A stretch of DNA of 64,000 bases from the NCBI RefSeq assembly GCF_001021505.1, contig NZ_LDPO01000021.1, positions 1 to 64,000 on the forward strand. The letters run 5' to 3'. The notes under the pieces were generated by a model. It saw nothing but the letters and a program-made list of their open reading frames with translations. It was not told the DNA's origin and searched no databases. This stretch comes from Mycolicibacter heraklionensis. Lineage in GTDB: Bacteria > Actinomycetota > Actinomycetes > Mycobacteriales > Mycobacteriaceae. Shown here piece by piece: positions 53,119 to 61,412 of this stretch; the stretch's first letter is position 1; the number at the start of each line of letters is the position of its first letter. A program made the position numbers and the translations under genes.

Positions 53119-54126
53119 GTGACTCAAGACATGTCGGAAACCTGCCCCGCGGCCAGCGAAGCGCCGATCGCCGCCGGCTGTCCGGTGAGCAACGGCGGCT
53201 ACGACGCACCCCCGATTCCGCTGGGCCCCGACTCGCTGACCTGGAAGTACTTCGGCCAATGGACCGGTCTGTTCCAGGGGACGTGGGCCGGTTCGATGCA
53301 GAACATGCACCCGCAACTCGGTGCCGCGGTCAAGGACCACTCGATCTTCTTCATGGAGCGCATCCCGCGTCTGATGCGGTCGATCTACCCGATCGGCGGC
53401 GTGGTGTTCGACGGCTACCGTGCCCCGCAGACCGGCGCCGAGGTCCGCGACTACCACATCGGCATCAAGGGCGTCGACGAGCAGGGGCGCCGCTACAGCG
53501 CGCTGAACCCCGACGTCTTCTACTGGGCGCACGCGACCTTCTTCAAGTCGACCCTGCTGGCCGCCGAGAAGTTCGCCGGCGGACTGACCGAGGCCGACAA
53601 GCGGCAGCTGTTCGACGAGCACGTGCAGTGGTACCGGATGTACGGCATGAGCATGCGCCCGGTGCCCAAGTCCTGGGAAGAATTCGAAGAGTACTGGGAC
53701 CACATGTGCAACAACGTCCTGGAGAACAACTGGGCGGCCCGTGAGGTCATGGACCTGTCGACCATGCCCAAACACCCGTCACTGGAATGGATTCCGGATT
53801 GGTTGTGGGCGCAGAACCTCAAGGTCATGCAGCGCTTCCTGACGTTCATGACAGTGGCCCTCTACGACCCGCCGGTGCGCGAACTCATGGGCTACACCTG
53901 GTCCCCGCGCCAGGAGCGGGTGCACGGGTATATCTGCAAGGCGATCACCTTCGTGTCCAGGTACGGTCCCAAGCGTGCCTTGATGCATCCGCGTAAGCGG
54001 TCGGCGCTGGACCGGGCGTCGGGTCGCCTTCCCGTGGACGCACCGCTGGTGCAGACCCCGGCGCGCAACCTGCCGCCGGTCGAGTACCGCAACGACCCGC
54101 ACTTCTACTGCCCGAAGGTCGACTGA
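53119..54126 (+). CDS. MpaB-type (DUF2236) oxygenase
   Basis: 335 residues from GTG 53119, with GGGAG 9 nt upstream; ATG 53077 is an alternative. The family includes MpaB and the rubber oxygenase Lcp, haem-dependent enzymes that cleave C=C bonds. Visible family elements: GGVVFDGYRAPQ, YWAHATFFKSTL (His near the haem in relatives) and the helical run with RMYGMSMRPVP. The substrate is unknown. It is driven by its own promoter and faces the LLM oxidoreductase gene (22-nt convergent gap). Confidence 0.82.
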   Translation: MTQDMSETCPAASEAPIAAGCPVSNGGYDAPPIPLGPDSLTWKYFGQWTGLFQGTWAGSMQNMHPQLGAAVKDHSIFFMERIPRLMRSIYPIGGVVFDGYRAPQTGAEVRDYHIGIKGVDEQGRRYSALNPDVFYWAHATFFKSTLLAAEKFAGGLTEADKRQLFDEHVQWYRMYGMSMRPVPKSWEEFEEYWDHMCNNVLENNWAAREVMDLSTMPKHPSLEWIPDWLWAQNLKVMQRFLTFMTVALYDPPVRELMGYTWSPRQERVHGYICKAITFVSRYGPKRALMHPRKRSALDRASGRLPVDAPLVQTPARNLPPVEYRNDPHFYCPKVD

Positions 54127-54148
54127 CCCACGTCGAAGTCGCTCGGGC

Positions 54149-55285
54149 TCAGGCGAAGCGGCCCGGGTTCGCCGCGACAGCACGGTGCAGCGTCGGCCGG
54201 TCGGCCCGATAGGCCTGTACGACGGGCGCGAGCTCATGCGGACTCGCCCCATGCATGATCACCGAGTGCACGCCCAGGTCGAACTGCCGGGCGATGGTGT
54301 TCGCACAGTCGCGGGCCGATCCCGCGGCCACCGACGCCAACCATTCGGCGGGAATCAGCTCGGCGATCCGCTGCAGCGTCTCGTATGACGCGCTGGCGTC
54401 GATAGGCCCGGCGGTGGCCGCATCGGTGAACAGCTCGGACTGCCGGATTCGCTCCCACACGTGCGGATCCCAGCCATTGGCGGAGACCAGCACATCGGGA
54501 TAGGCCTGCAAATAGGTCGCCAGGCGGCCGACCCCGCGGCGCAGTTGATCGTCCTCCGACAACGAGTCGCATACCGTCGCCAGGCAAGCCCAGATGCGGA
54601 TGCTGTCGGGATCGCGGCCCGCGTGTTCGGCGCCCCGCCGCACGGCCGCGACCGAGGCGGCGGTCGCCTCGTCGGAAAAGAAGGTGTGCAGCACAACGAA
54701 ATCGGCGATCTCACCGGCCAGTTCCATCGTCTTGGGACCGACCGCCACCAAGCCGATCGGTGGCCCCGCGCCCAAGCCGTTCGCGTGGCGCAGCATCGGC
54801 CACTTCCCGGCCGGGCCGTCGTGGTTGAGGATCAGCTCGCCGGCCCAGAGCCGGCGCAGGATGGAAAAGAAGTCACGCAGCCGGGCCGCGGTCACCACCG
54901 GCAGCCCCATCGCCTGCCAATAGCCGGCCATTCCGCGGCCGAACGCCATCGCGAAACGACCCTCGGTCAGTGCATGCATGGTCGACCCCACGGTCGCGGT
55001 CACGGTGGGGTGGCGAGTGTGGTGGTTGGTCGACGGGGCGATACCCAGGCTGGAGCTGCAGCCCGCCACGGCGCCGCTGAGCACCGCCGGGTCTTTCACG
55101 GTGAAGCGTTCACCGATGTGGCAGGAGCCCAGGCCGAGCGCCTCCGCCTCCCGGGCTTCCGGCAGAACCACGCGGGCGTCCGCGGGGTGTCGGGTGACGG
55201 CGTAGTAGCCGAGCTCGTTCAGTTGCACGTCAGTGCCGGCTGCGCTCGACGGGGCGGTGGCCTGCGGTGCGGCGGCGCGATTCAT
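54149..55285 (-). CDS. LLM-class F420-dependent oxidoreductase
   Basis: 378 residues of the luciferase-like TIM-barrel family that uses cofactor F420 in mycobacteria. Seen: ELGYYAVTRH, AEALGLGSCHIGERF, SSLGIAPSTNHHTRHP, GRFAMAFGRGM, LRDFFSILRRLWAGE, and PIGLVAVGPKTMELAGEIADFV. Substrate unknown. Start ATG 55285. It lies between two genes of different pathways; no operon partner is obvious. Confidence 0.87.
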   Translation of the reverse strand: MNRAAAPQATAPSSAAGTDVQLNELGYYAVTRHPADARVVLPEAREAEALGLGSCHIGERFTVKDPAVLSGAVAGCSSSLGIAPSTNHHTRHPTVTATVGSTMHALTEGRFAMAFGRGMAGYWQAMGLPVVTAARLRDFFSILRRLWAGELILNHDGPAGKWPMLRHANGLGAGPPIGLVAVGPKTMELAGEIADFVVLHTFFSDEATAASVAAVRRGAEHAGRDPDSIRIWACLATVCDSLSEDDQLRRGVGRLATYLQAYPDVLVSANGWDPHVWERIRQSELFTDAATAGPIDASASYETLQRIAELIPAEWLASVAAGSARDCANTIARQFDLGVHSVIMHGASPHELAPVVQAYRADRPTLHRAVAANPGRFA

Positions 55286-55337
55286 TTCGCAATTACACTA
55301 CGTCGAGTAGCGTTATACAAGCGAGCAAGGCTGCGCG

Positions 55338-55838
55338 TCAGCTGTTCAGCGACCACACCGCGTAGTTCAATGCGGTCGCGAACAGGATCCAGCCGAAATA
55401 CGGCACCATCAGGAGCGCTGCGCCGCGGTGGACCTTCCAAAACGCCGCGATGGTGACTGCCACGGCGACGTCCAGGAGCAGGATGTCGACCAGGGCCAGG
55501 CCGCGCCAGCCAAGCCCGAAGAACATCGGCGACCACAGCAGGTTCAGCGCCAGCTGTACGCCGTAGGCGATGATCGCGGGGTTTGTCCACCGCGGATCTG
55601 CGCGCCAGACCAGCCAGGCCGCGACCGCCATCAGCAGATAAAGGGCGCTCCACACCGGACCGAACAGGTAGCTCGGCGGCGCCCAGGCCGGTTGGGCGAG
55701 CCTTCCGTAGTCGGCTGCGGCGTCAGCCGAGGCGACACCCCCGAGGGCCGCGACGACGATGACCAGCACAAGCGAGACCAGGAACGCGGCGAGGTGCTGA
55801 GCACTCGGCTGGTGTGCTTTCGGCGAGATCGTCTCCAT
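55338..55838 (-). CDS. TspO/MBR family membrane protein
   Basis: 166 residues, five transmembrane helices. Conserved family features are clear: WAPPSYLFGPVWSALYLLM (helix 2 with WxPP), QLALNLLWSPMFFGLGWRG and the final LMVPYFGWILFATALNYAVW. TspO binds and turns over tetrapyrroles and responds to oxidative stress in bacteria. It is followed 53 nt downstream by the LLM gene on the same strand, but the gap makes co-transcription uncertain. Confidence 0.92.
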   Translation of the reverse strand: METISPKAHQPSAQHLAAFLVSLVLVIVVAALGGVASADAAADYGRLAQPAWAPPSYLFGPVWSALYLLMAVAAWLVWRADPRWTNPAIIAYGVQLALNLLWSPMFFGLGWRGLALVDILLLDVAVAVTIAAFWKVHRGAALLMVPYFGWILFATALNYAVWSLNS

Positions 55839-55875
55839 CGCGCCAGCGTAGGCGGAATCGGCCCAGGACGACAGG

Positions 55876-56868
55876 TCACGGCTCGCGCACGGTCAGCACA
55901 ACCTTCCCGACCGTCTCGGAAGAGTCGAGCAGCTTGTGGGCCTCGGCTGCCTCGGTGATCGGGACTTCGGCGGCGACGACAGGCGCCACCGCGCCTTCGG
56001 CGATCATCGGCCACAGCTGCCGCCGCAGTTCGGTGATGATCTCGGCCTTGGAGCCGCGGCCCTGCTCGGGACGGCGCCGCAGATTGGTCACATGCACCGA
56101 TCCCCGCTTGAACAGCAGCGCACCGAGATTCAGTTCGGCTGTGGCGCCGCCCTGCAACCCGATGATTGTCAGGTGACCGTTCTCGGTGAGGGCCTCGACG
56201 TTCTTGGCCAGATAGCTGCCGCCCATGATGTCGAGGATGACGTTGGCCCCGGCGTACTCGGCGTTCACGACCGCGGGGAAATCCTGCTCGCGATAATTGA
56301 TCAAGGTCTGCGCGCCGAGTTCGCGGCAGCGCTCCAACTTCGACTGCGACCCAGCGGTCACCGCCACATTGGCGCCAATCGCTCGGCCCACTTGGATGGC
56401 ATGCGTGCCGATTCCGCTTCCGCCACCGTGAATCAACAGTGTCTGACCGGGTTCGAGGCCACCGACCATCACCACGTTGGACCACACCGTCGCGGCGGCT
56501 TCCGGCAGGGCGGCGGCCGCGGTGACGCTGACCCCCTCCGGTACGGGCAGCACCTGGGTGGCCGCCACGTTGACCCGCTCGGCGTACCCGCCGCCGGCCA
56601 GTAGCGCGCACACGGCGTCGCCGGGTTCCCAGTCCGAGACTCCGGCACCGACGTCAGCGATCACACCGGAGACCTCGAGTCCGGGGACCTCGCTGACACC
56701 CGGCGGCGGCGGGTAGAAGCCCATGCGCTGCATCACATCGGCCCGGTTCACGCCCGCGGCCACCACATCGATGGCCACTTCGGCAGCACCCGGTGGGGGA
56801 AGGTCGTCGACGTGGGCCCACTCCATTACTTCGGGATCACCAAAACCGTTGAGCGTTATGGCATACAT
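55876..56868 (-). CDS. NADPH:quinone oxidoreductase (zeta-crystallin-like)
   Basis: 330 residues of the medium-chain dehydrogenase family without zinc ligands. GroES-like N-domain with AGVNRADVMQRMGFYPPPPG, then the Rossmann region LLIHGGGSGIGTHAIQVGRAIGANV (split in two) and the nucleotide-2'-phosphate contact near NVAVTAGSQSK. Reduces quinones or enones using NADPH. The start ATG 56868 lies 165 nt from the divergent DJ-1/PfpI gene. The 165-nt gap holds their promoters; I see no clear operator. Confidence 0.9.
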   Translation of the reverse strand: MYAITLNGFGDPEVMEWAHVDDLPPPGAAEVAIDVVAAGVNRADVMQRMGFYPPPPGVSEVPGLEVSGVIADVGAGVSDWEPGDAVCALLAGGGYAERVNVAATQVLPVPEGVSVTAAAALPEAAATVWSNVVMVGGLEPGQTLLIHGGGSGIGTHAIQVGRAIGANVAVTAGSQSKLERCRELGAQTLINYREQDFPAVVNAEYAGANVILDIMGGSYLAKNVEALTENGHLTIIGLQGGATAELNLGALLFKRGSVHVTNLRRRPEQGRGSKAEIITELRRQLWPMIAEGAVAPVVAAEVPITEAAEAHKLLDSSETVGKVVLTVREP

Positions 56869-57033
56869 CCAAAACTTCCTTCCCCCGGTGAGCGCAGAAC
56901 GTCGTGCGTACTCAATTGGATCTCACGTGGCCGTTGTCGGTCGCTGCTTCATCATCCGTCTCCGGTGTGTTCCAAGTTGTGCAAAGTGGCCAGTTCGCTG
57001 GCGCCGGCCGAGCATCCGGGGAATCCTGGGGAG

Positions 57034-57723
57034 ATGACCAAGCGCATCCTCAATGTCGTCTCCAACGTCGCCCACTACGACGACCCCGCCGAGCCGACCG
57101 GGTTGTGGCTCTCGGAGCTGACGCACGCCTACCACGTCTTCGCCGAAGCGGGCTACCAACAGACGATCGTCAGCCCGAAAGGCGGACCGTCGCCACTGGA
57201 GCCGCGTTCGCTGAAGTTCCCCAACTTCGACAAGAGCGCCAAGGCGTGGAAAGCCGACAGCACGAAGATGGCGCTGTTGGCCGGCACCGCATCGCCAGAA
57301 GACATCGACTCGGCGGACTATGACGCGATTTACTTCACCGGCGGGCACGCAGTCATGTATGACTTCCCGAACAGTGAAGGACTGCAACGCATCACGCGTG
57401 AGATCTTCGAGAACGGGGGAGTGGTGTCCTCGGTCTGCCACGGCTACTGCGGCCTGCTCAACACCACCCTCGCAGATGGGTCGTTCTTGGTCGCCGGACG
57501 AAGGCTCACCGGCTTCGCCTGGTCGGAGGAGGTTCTGGCCCGCGTCAACAAACTGGTGCCCTACAACGCCGAAGCGGAGATGAAGAAGCGCGGCGCCCAC
57601 TACGAAAAGGGCCTGATTCCATTCGCCTCGCACGTCGTCGTCGACGGCCGGTTGGTCACCGGCCAGAATCCGGGCTCGGCCAAGGCGACGGCCAAGAAGA
57701 TCGTCTCCGTACTGGGGAAGTGA
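57034..57723 (+). CDS. DJ-1/PfpI superfamily protein (Hsp31-like)
   Basis: 229 residues from ATG 57034. The nucleophile elbow is SSVCHGYCG with the reactive Cys, and the preceding GGHAVMYDF gives the Glu/His surroundings of Hsp31-type glyoxalase III and deglycase proteins. SPKGGPSPLEP is also typical of the family. Predicted to detoxify methylglyoxal or act as a redox chaperone. The ATG is preferred over upstream codons because it begins the conserved sequence. Confidence 0.88.
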   Translation: MTKRILNVVSNVAHYDDPAEPTGLWLSELTHAYHVFAEAGYQQTIVSPKGGPSPLEPRSLKFPNFDKSAKAWKADSTKMALLAGTASPEDIDSADYDAIYFTGGHAVMYDFPNSEGLQRITREIFENGGVVSSVCHGYCGLLNTTLADGSFLVAGRRLTGFAWSEEVLARVNKLVPYNAEAEMKKRGAHYEKGLIPFASHVVVDGRLVTGQNPGSAKATAKKIVSVLGK

Positions 57724-57767
57724 GGCCCTCGCCCGTCCACGCGCTCGCCCGCCAGTAAGGTTCCAGC

Positions 57768-60134
57768 GTGGTGGCAGCCAGCAAAACCGTCCTGCTGACC
57801 GAGGAATTCCGAGAAGCGCTGGGGCTGCTGGCCGCGGGCCGAAATCTCTTCCTGACCGGTAAGGCCGGCACCGGTAAGTCGACGCTCATCCGTCACTTCA
57901 TGGCCACCACCGATCGCAACGTCGTGGTGGTCGCGCCGACCGGGATCGCCGCGCTGAACGTCGACGGCCACACCATCCACCGCCTGTTCGGATTCCGGCC
58001 CACCACAACGCTGTCTGATATCGCCGGCGGGGAGTACCGGCCGGGGCGCTTCACCAAGACACTGGCCAAGCTGCAGACGCTGATCATCGACGAGGCATCG
58101 ATGGTGCGCGCCGACGTGTTCGACATGATCGCGGAAGCGTTGCAGCGGTTCGGCCCAGACCCGGGCACGCCGTTCGGCGGCGTCCAGGTGGTGTTGGTGG
58201 GTGACCTCTACCAGCTGCCGCCGGTGGTCACCGAGGGTGAGCAGCACTACTTTTCGACGACGTATGAGACCCCGTACTTCTTTTCGGCGAACACCTTCCG
58301 CCGTGCGGATTTCCCGAGCGTGTCGCTGACGACGGTGTTCCGCCAGCTCGGCGATGACCGGATGACCGCGATCCTCAACGAGATTCGCGAAGGCGTGTTA
58401 CTCGGCCATGCCAAGCAGCGCCTGGACGCCAGGGTGGACGCCGACTTCGTGCCGCCAGACGACGAATTCTGGCTGACGTTGGCGCCCACCAACAGGCTGG
58501 TGACCGCCCGCAACCGCCAGCAGCTCGAGCGGTTGCCCGGCGAGGAGATGGTGCACCGCGCCAACGAATCCGGCGACCTGTCCCTGTTCGACAAGCCGCT
58601 GGACGACGAGTTGCGCTTCAAGGTCGGCGCCCAGGTGATGATGCTCAACAACGATCAGGCCGAGCGCTGGGTGAACGGCTCGATCGGCCGCGTGGTGGGG
58701 GTGGGCTACGACCGCCACGGCGCCGTGGTCGAGGTCGAGTTTCCCGACGGTGGCATCGCCGAAGTTGCCCCGTTCACCTGGGAGGCCACCCGCCCCGTGG
58801 TCGACGGCGGGACTTTGCGTCGCGACGTCGTCGGCACTTTCACTCAACTGCCGTTCAAGCTGGCGTGGGCGATCACGATCCACAAGAGTCAGGGTCAGAC
58901 CCTGGAGCGGTTGGTGGTGGATCTGTCCGGCGGCATGTTCTCCACCGGCCAGCTTTATGTGGCGTTGAGCCGGTGTACCTCGTTGGCCGGGCTTGTACTG
59001 AAACGCCCTGTGCTGCCGAAGGATCTGAAAGTGGATCGCCGGATCGCCCGGTTTCTGCGCGTCTCGGCCAACAGCGACCGGGCGCGCCGCTACTGCGCGA
59101 TCGGTCTGCTCACGGTCGGCGATGAAGGCCGGATGTCGCGGCCGCGCCCGGTGGAACTGGCGGTGGCTTTCGACGACGGCACGGCCGTATCGACACTGAT
59201 CAACCCGCAGCGGGATCTGGCCGACGCCCGCCAGGCGTATCGGATCGGGGTGGCCGACGTGCTGCTGGCACCCACGCTGCGGGAGGCCTGGGCGGTGATC
59301 GCGCCGATGCTGGCCGGGTGCACGCCGGTGGGCGTCAAAGTCGATGAGATGCTGGGGCTGATCGACTTCGAACTCAAGCGACTGGGCCTGGTGGCTCCGA
59401 TGCCGCTGGGTATCGATCTGCGGGGCACAAGCGTCACCGGTGACACGGCGCTGCAGCGTGCCAAGGCCGCGCTCGAGCGCCTCGACACCGCCGACCTGGA
59501 CGCCGGCTCGTCGCCGTTCGAAGATCCCGACGAGAGCGACGCCCTATCGGGAATCCTGCTCAGCCGCGATCCCGACGTCACAACCCCGACCGCAGAACAC
59601 CTTCCGGCCCTGTCCGCGCTGCTGCGGATCAGCCGAGCCCTCGGAGCGGTCCTGCTGGGCGCCAGTCCCGTCGATCAGGTGTCGCCGGCGGGGGAGACCA
59701 GTTGGGAGCAGGCGGCTCGCCAGGCCGCCGCCGACCAGCTGCTGCTGGCGGCGGACCGCACCCGACTACCGGATGAGGTACTGGCGCGCCTGCGAGACGC
59801 CTTGGTGGCGCTGGGTTCCGGCCACCTGGCGGCCGGGCTCGCTCAGACGCCGTCGACGATCGACAACATCGACACGGTGCTGGTTCCCGGTGCCCGCATC
59901 TGCTTCACCGGAACCGCGGTCGACGGCGACGGCCGGGTGGTGGATCGCGACGAGATGGAGCGGCTGGCTGCCTCGGCTGGGCTGGCGCCGGTGCGCTCGG
60001 TGACCAAGACGCGATGTGAGGTGCTGGTCATCGCCGAAGCGGGCACGCAGTCCGGAAAGGCCCGCAAAGCCCAGGACTACGGGAAGCCGGTGTTCACCGT
60101 GGACGAGTTTCTGGGTTGGCTGGCGCGCCGGTGA
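57768..60134 (+). CDS. PIF1-like helicase with exonuclease-like and BRCT domains
   Basis: 788 residues from GTG 57768. N-terminal helicase: Walker A GKAGTGKST, Walker B LIIDEASMV, VGDLYQLPPV, and the C-terminal RecA-like domain with ITIHKSQGQT and YVALSRCTS, the pattern of PIF1/RecD helicases. Residues about 460-545 (VELAVAFDDGTAVSTLINP, ADVLLAPTLREAWAV, FELKRLG) resemble a DnaQ-type exonuclease without the usual acidic residues. The C-terminus (VLVPGARICFTGTAV to VDEFLGWLARR) is a BRCT domain like that of mycobacterial epsilon-like proteins. Predicted role in replication-fork repair or recombination. Confidence 0.85.
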   Translation: MVAASKTVLLTEEFREALGLLAAGRNLFLTGKAGTGKSTLIRHFMATTDRNVVVVAPTGIAALNVDGHTIHRLFGFRPTTTLSDIAGGEYRPGRFTKTLAKLQTLIIDEASMVRADVFDMIAEALQRFGPDPGTPFGGVQVVLVGDLYQLPPVVTEGEQHYFSTTYETPYFFSANTFRRADFPSVSLTTVFRQLGDDRMTAILNEIREGVLLGHAKQRLDARVDADFVPPDDEFWLTLAPTNRLVTARNRQQLERLPGEEMVHRANESGDLSLFDKPLDDELRFKVGAQVMMLNNDQAERWVNGSIGRVVGVGYDRHGAVVEVEFPDGGIAEVAPFTWEATRPVVDGGTLRRDVVGTFTQLPFKLAWAITIHKSQGQTLERLVVDLSGGMFSTGQLYVALSRCTSLAGLVLKRPVLPKDLKVDRRIARFLRVSANSDRARRYCAIGLLTVGDEGRMSRPRPVELAVAFDDGTAVSTLINPQRDLADARQAYRIGVADVLLAPTLREAWAVIAPMLAGCTPVGVKVDEMLGLIDFELKRLGLVAPMPLGIDLRGTSVTGDTALQRAKAALERLDTADLDAGSSPFEDPDESDALSGILLSRDPDVTTPTAEHLPALSALLRISRALGAVLLGASPVDQVSPAGETSWEQAARQAAADQLLLAADRTRLPDEVLARLRDALVALGSGHLAAGLAQTPSTIDNIDTVLVPGARICFTGTAVDGDGRVVDRDEMERLAASAGLAPVRSVTKTRCEVLVIAEAGTQSGKARKAQDYGKPVFTVDEFLGWLARR

Positions 60135-60152
60135 GCGGGGAGTGCGCGGACC

Positions 60153-60569
60153 TCAGTCCAAGTCCGCCAAGGCTTTCCGGGCGGCTTCAAGCTCGGCTTC
60201 GAGCGCGGCCACCCGCGCGGCATGCTGGGAGCGCGCCTCGTCCATCAGCGCCTCGATCGGTGCGAACAGCTCCTCGTGCAGTTCCTTGGCGGCCCGCGAC
60301 ACCGCGGCGGCCGCGACGGCGAGGTTACGCACCAGATAGCTGCTGCCCTGCTTGATCTCGGCGTGCCACTCGCCGTCGGCCGTACCGGTCACAGTCAGGG
60401 TCAACTCGAGAGTCTTGGCCTTCTTGCCGGCCGACTTCTTCACCGGCTCCTTGGCCTCGGAGGCAGCGGGCGCGGTGTCGGGGGCCGGTGTGGTGTCGGC
60501 GAACGAACCCATCCCGACGGTGTCGGGGGTGGCGGCCGGGGCTTCGGGGGCGAACGTGGGTGCAGTCAT
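60153..60569 (-). CDS. Mycobacterial hypothetical protein with coiled-coil C-terminus
   Basis: 138 residues. An Ala/Pro-rich tail (about 1-50, ending in a basic KKSAGKKAK) is followed by a small beta region (LELTLTVTGTADGEWHAEIKQ) and a helical coiled coil (residues 90-138, with heptads in ARVAALEAELEAARKALADLD). It resembles a common actinobacterial family (DUF6319 type, recalled), function unknown. It converges with the helicase gene (18-nt gap). Confidence 0.75.
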   Translation of the reverse strand: MTAPTFAPEAPAATPDTVGMGSFADTTPAPDTAPAASEAKEPVKKSAGKKAKTLELTLTVTGTADGEWHAEIKQGSSYLVRNLAVAAAAVSRAAKELHEELFAPIEALMDEARSQHAARVAALEAELEAARKALADLD

Positions 60570-60666
60570 GATCGTGGCGACCTCCTTGCTGATTCGTCGC
60601 CCGCGGCGGCGGGCAAGCTCACCACGTATTAGAACACACGTTCGACAAAGCGGTCGAAGCCGCCGC

Positions 60667-61365
60667 TCAATCCCTCGGCGCCGGGGTCATCGAGGTGACG
60701 TAGTAGGTTTCCTGCCCGGTGGGATAGCCGCCGCCATCGGTGGCGATGTGGACGTGGTCGTAGTGGTTGGCGGTTTCGTTGCCGTAATCCGACGTCCAGT
60801 TGCCGCCGCCCACTCCCGGGTAGATCTTCTGCCGCCAGATCACGTGGTTGACACCCCAGCGTTGGGCGTTGGCCAGCGCATAGCCGGCGATCTGGTCGCC
60901 GAGCAGAATCCCGGCCTCACTGTGGTAGTCCGGGATCATCACATCGATGGCCAACCCGTCGGGATGCCATCTCAGTGGGTCCTGGCGATACCCGTAGATG
61001 GTCTTGATCTCCTGAAACAGCACGCCGATGGTGCGGGCCGCCCAAATGGTCTTGACCTGCAGCCCGTTCTCCGGCGCCACCCCCGGGGGCAGCGGGAAGG
61101 TGAATTGCTGACCTTCGGTGGGCATCGGCACGCTGGCCGCCAGTGCCGCGGCCTCCGCGGGGTTGGCGATGCGCATCCCCCCGGTAGACGGCGGCGGAGG
61201 TGCCGCCGGCGCCGACGGAGCCGCTTCGGCGGTCTCGGTGGGCTTGGGCGCCGGCTCGTGGCTGCTCTGGGCGTAGATGAGGGCGGCCGAGACCGCCAGC
61301 GACGTCAGAATGGCCAGGCTGCGACCGCAGAACCTGGCAATCTTTCGTCCGTCCACCAAGAGCAC
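60667..61365 (-). CDS. Membrane-anchored M15-like (ARB_07466-type) peptidase
   Basis: 232 residues. N-terminal transmembrane/signal segment (about 13-32), a Pro/Ala-rich linker (40-62), then the catalytic domain with HPDGLAIDVMIPD (H-x3-x-A-x-D metal site) and NHYDHVHI (second His), the two metal motifs of M15/hedgehog-fold peptidases. Predicted to cut peptidoglycan peptides outside the membrane. The GTG at 61365 is chosen; GTG 61356 is an alternative. Confidence 0.82.
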   Translation of the reverse strand: MLLVDGRKIARFCGRSLAILTSLAVSAALIYAQSSHEPAPKPTETAEAAPSAPAAPPPPSTGGMRIANPAEAAALAASVPMPTEGQQFTFPLPPGVAPENGLQVKTIWAARTIGVLFQEIKTIYGYRQDPLRWHPDGLAIDVMIPDYHSEAGILLGDQIAGYALANAQRWGVNHVIWRQKIYPGVGGGNWTSDYGNETANHYDHVHIATDGGGYPTGQETYYVTSMTPAPRD

Positions 61366-61412
61366 TTTAGTTACTTCTCGCTGGATAGCACGGGACCGGT
61401 GCTTTCCTGTGG

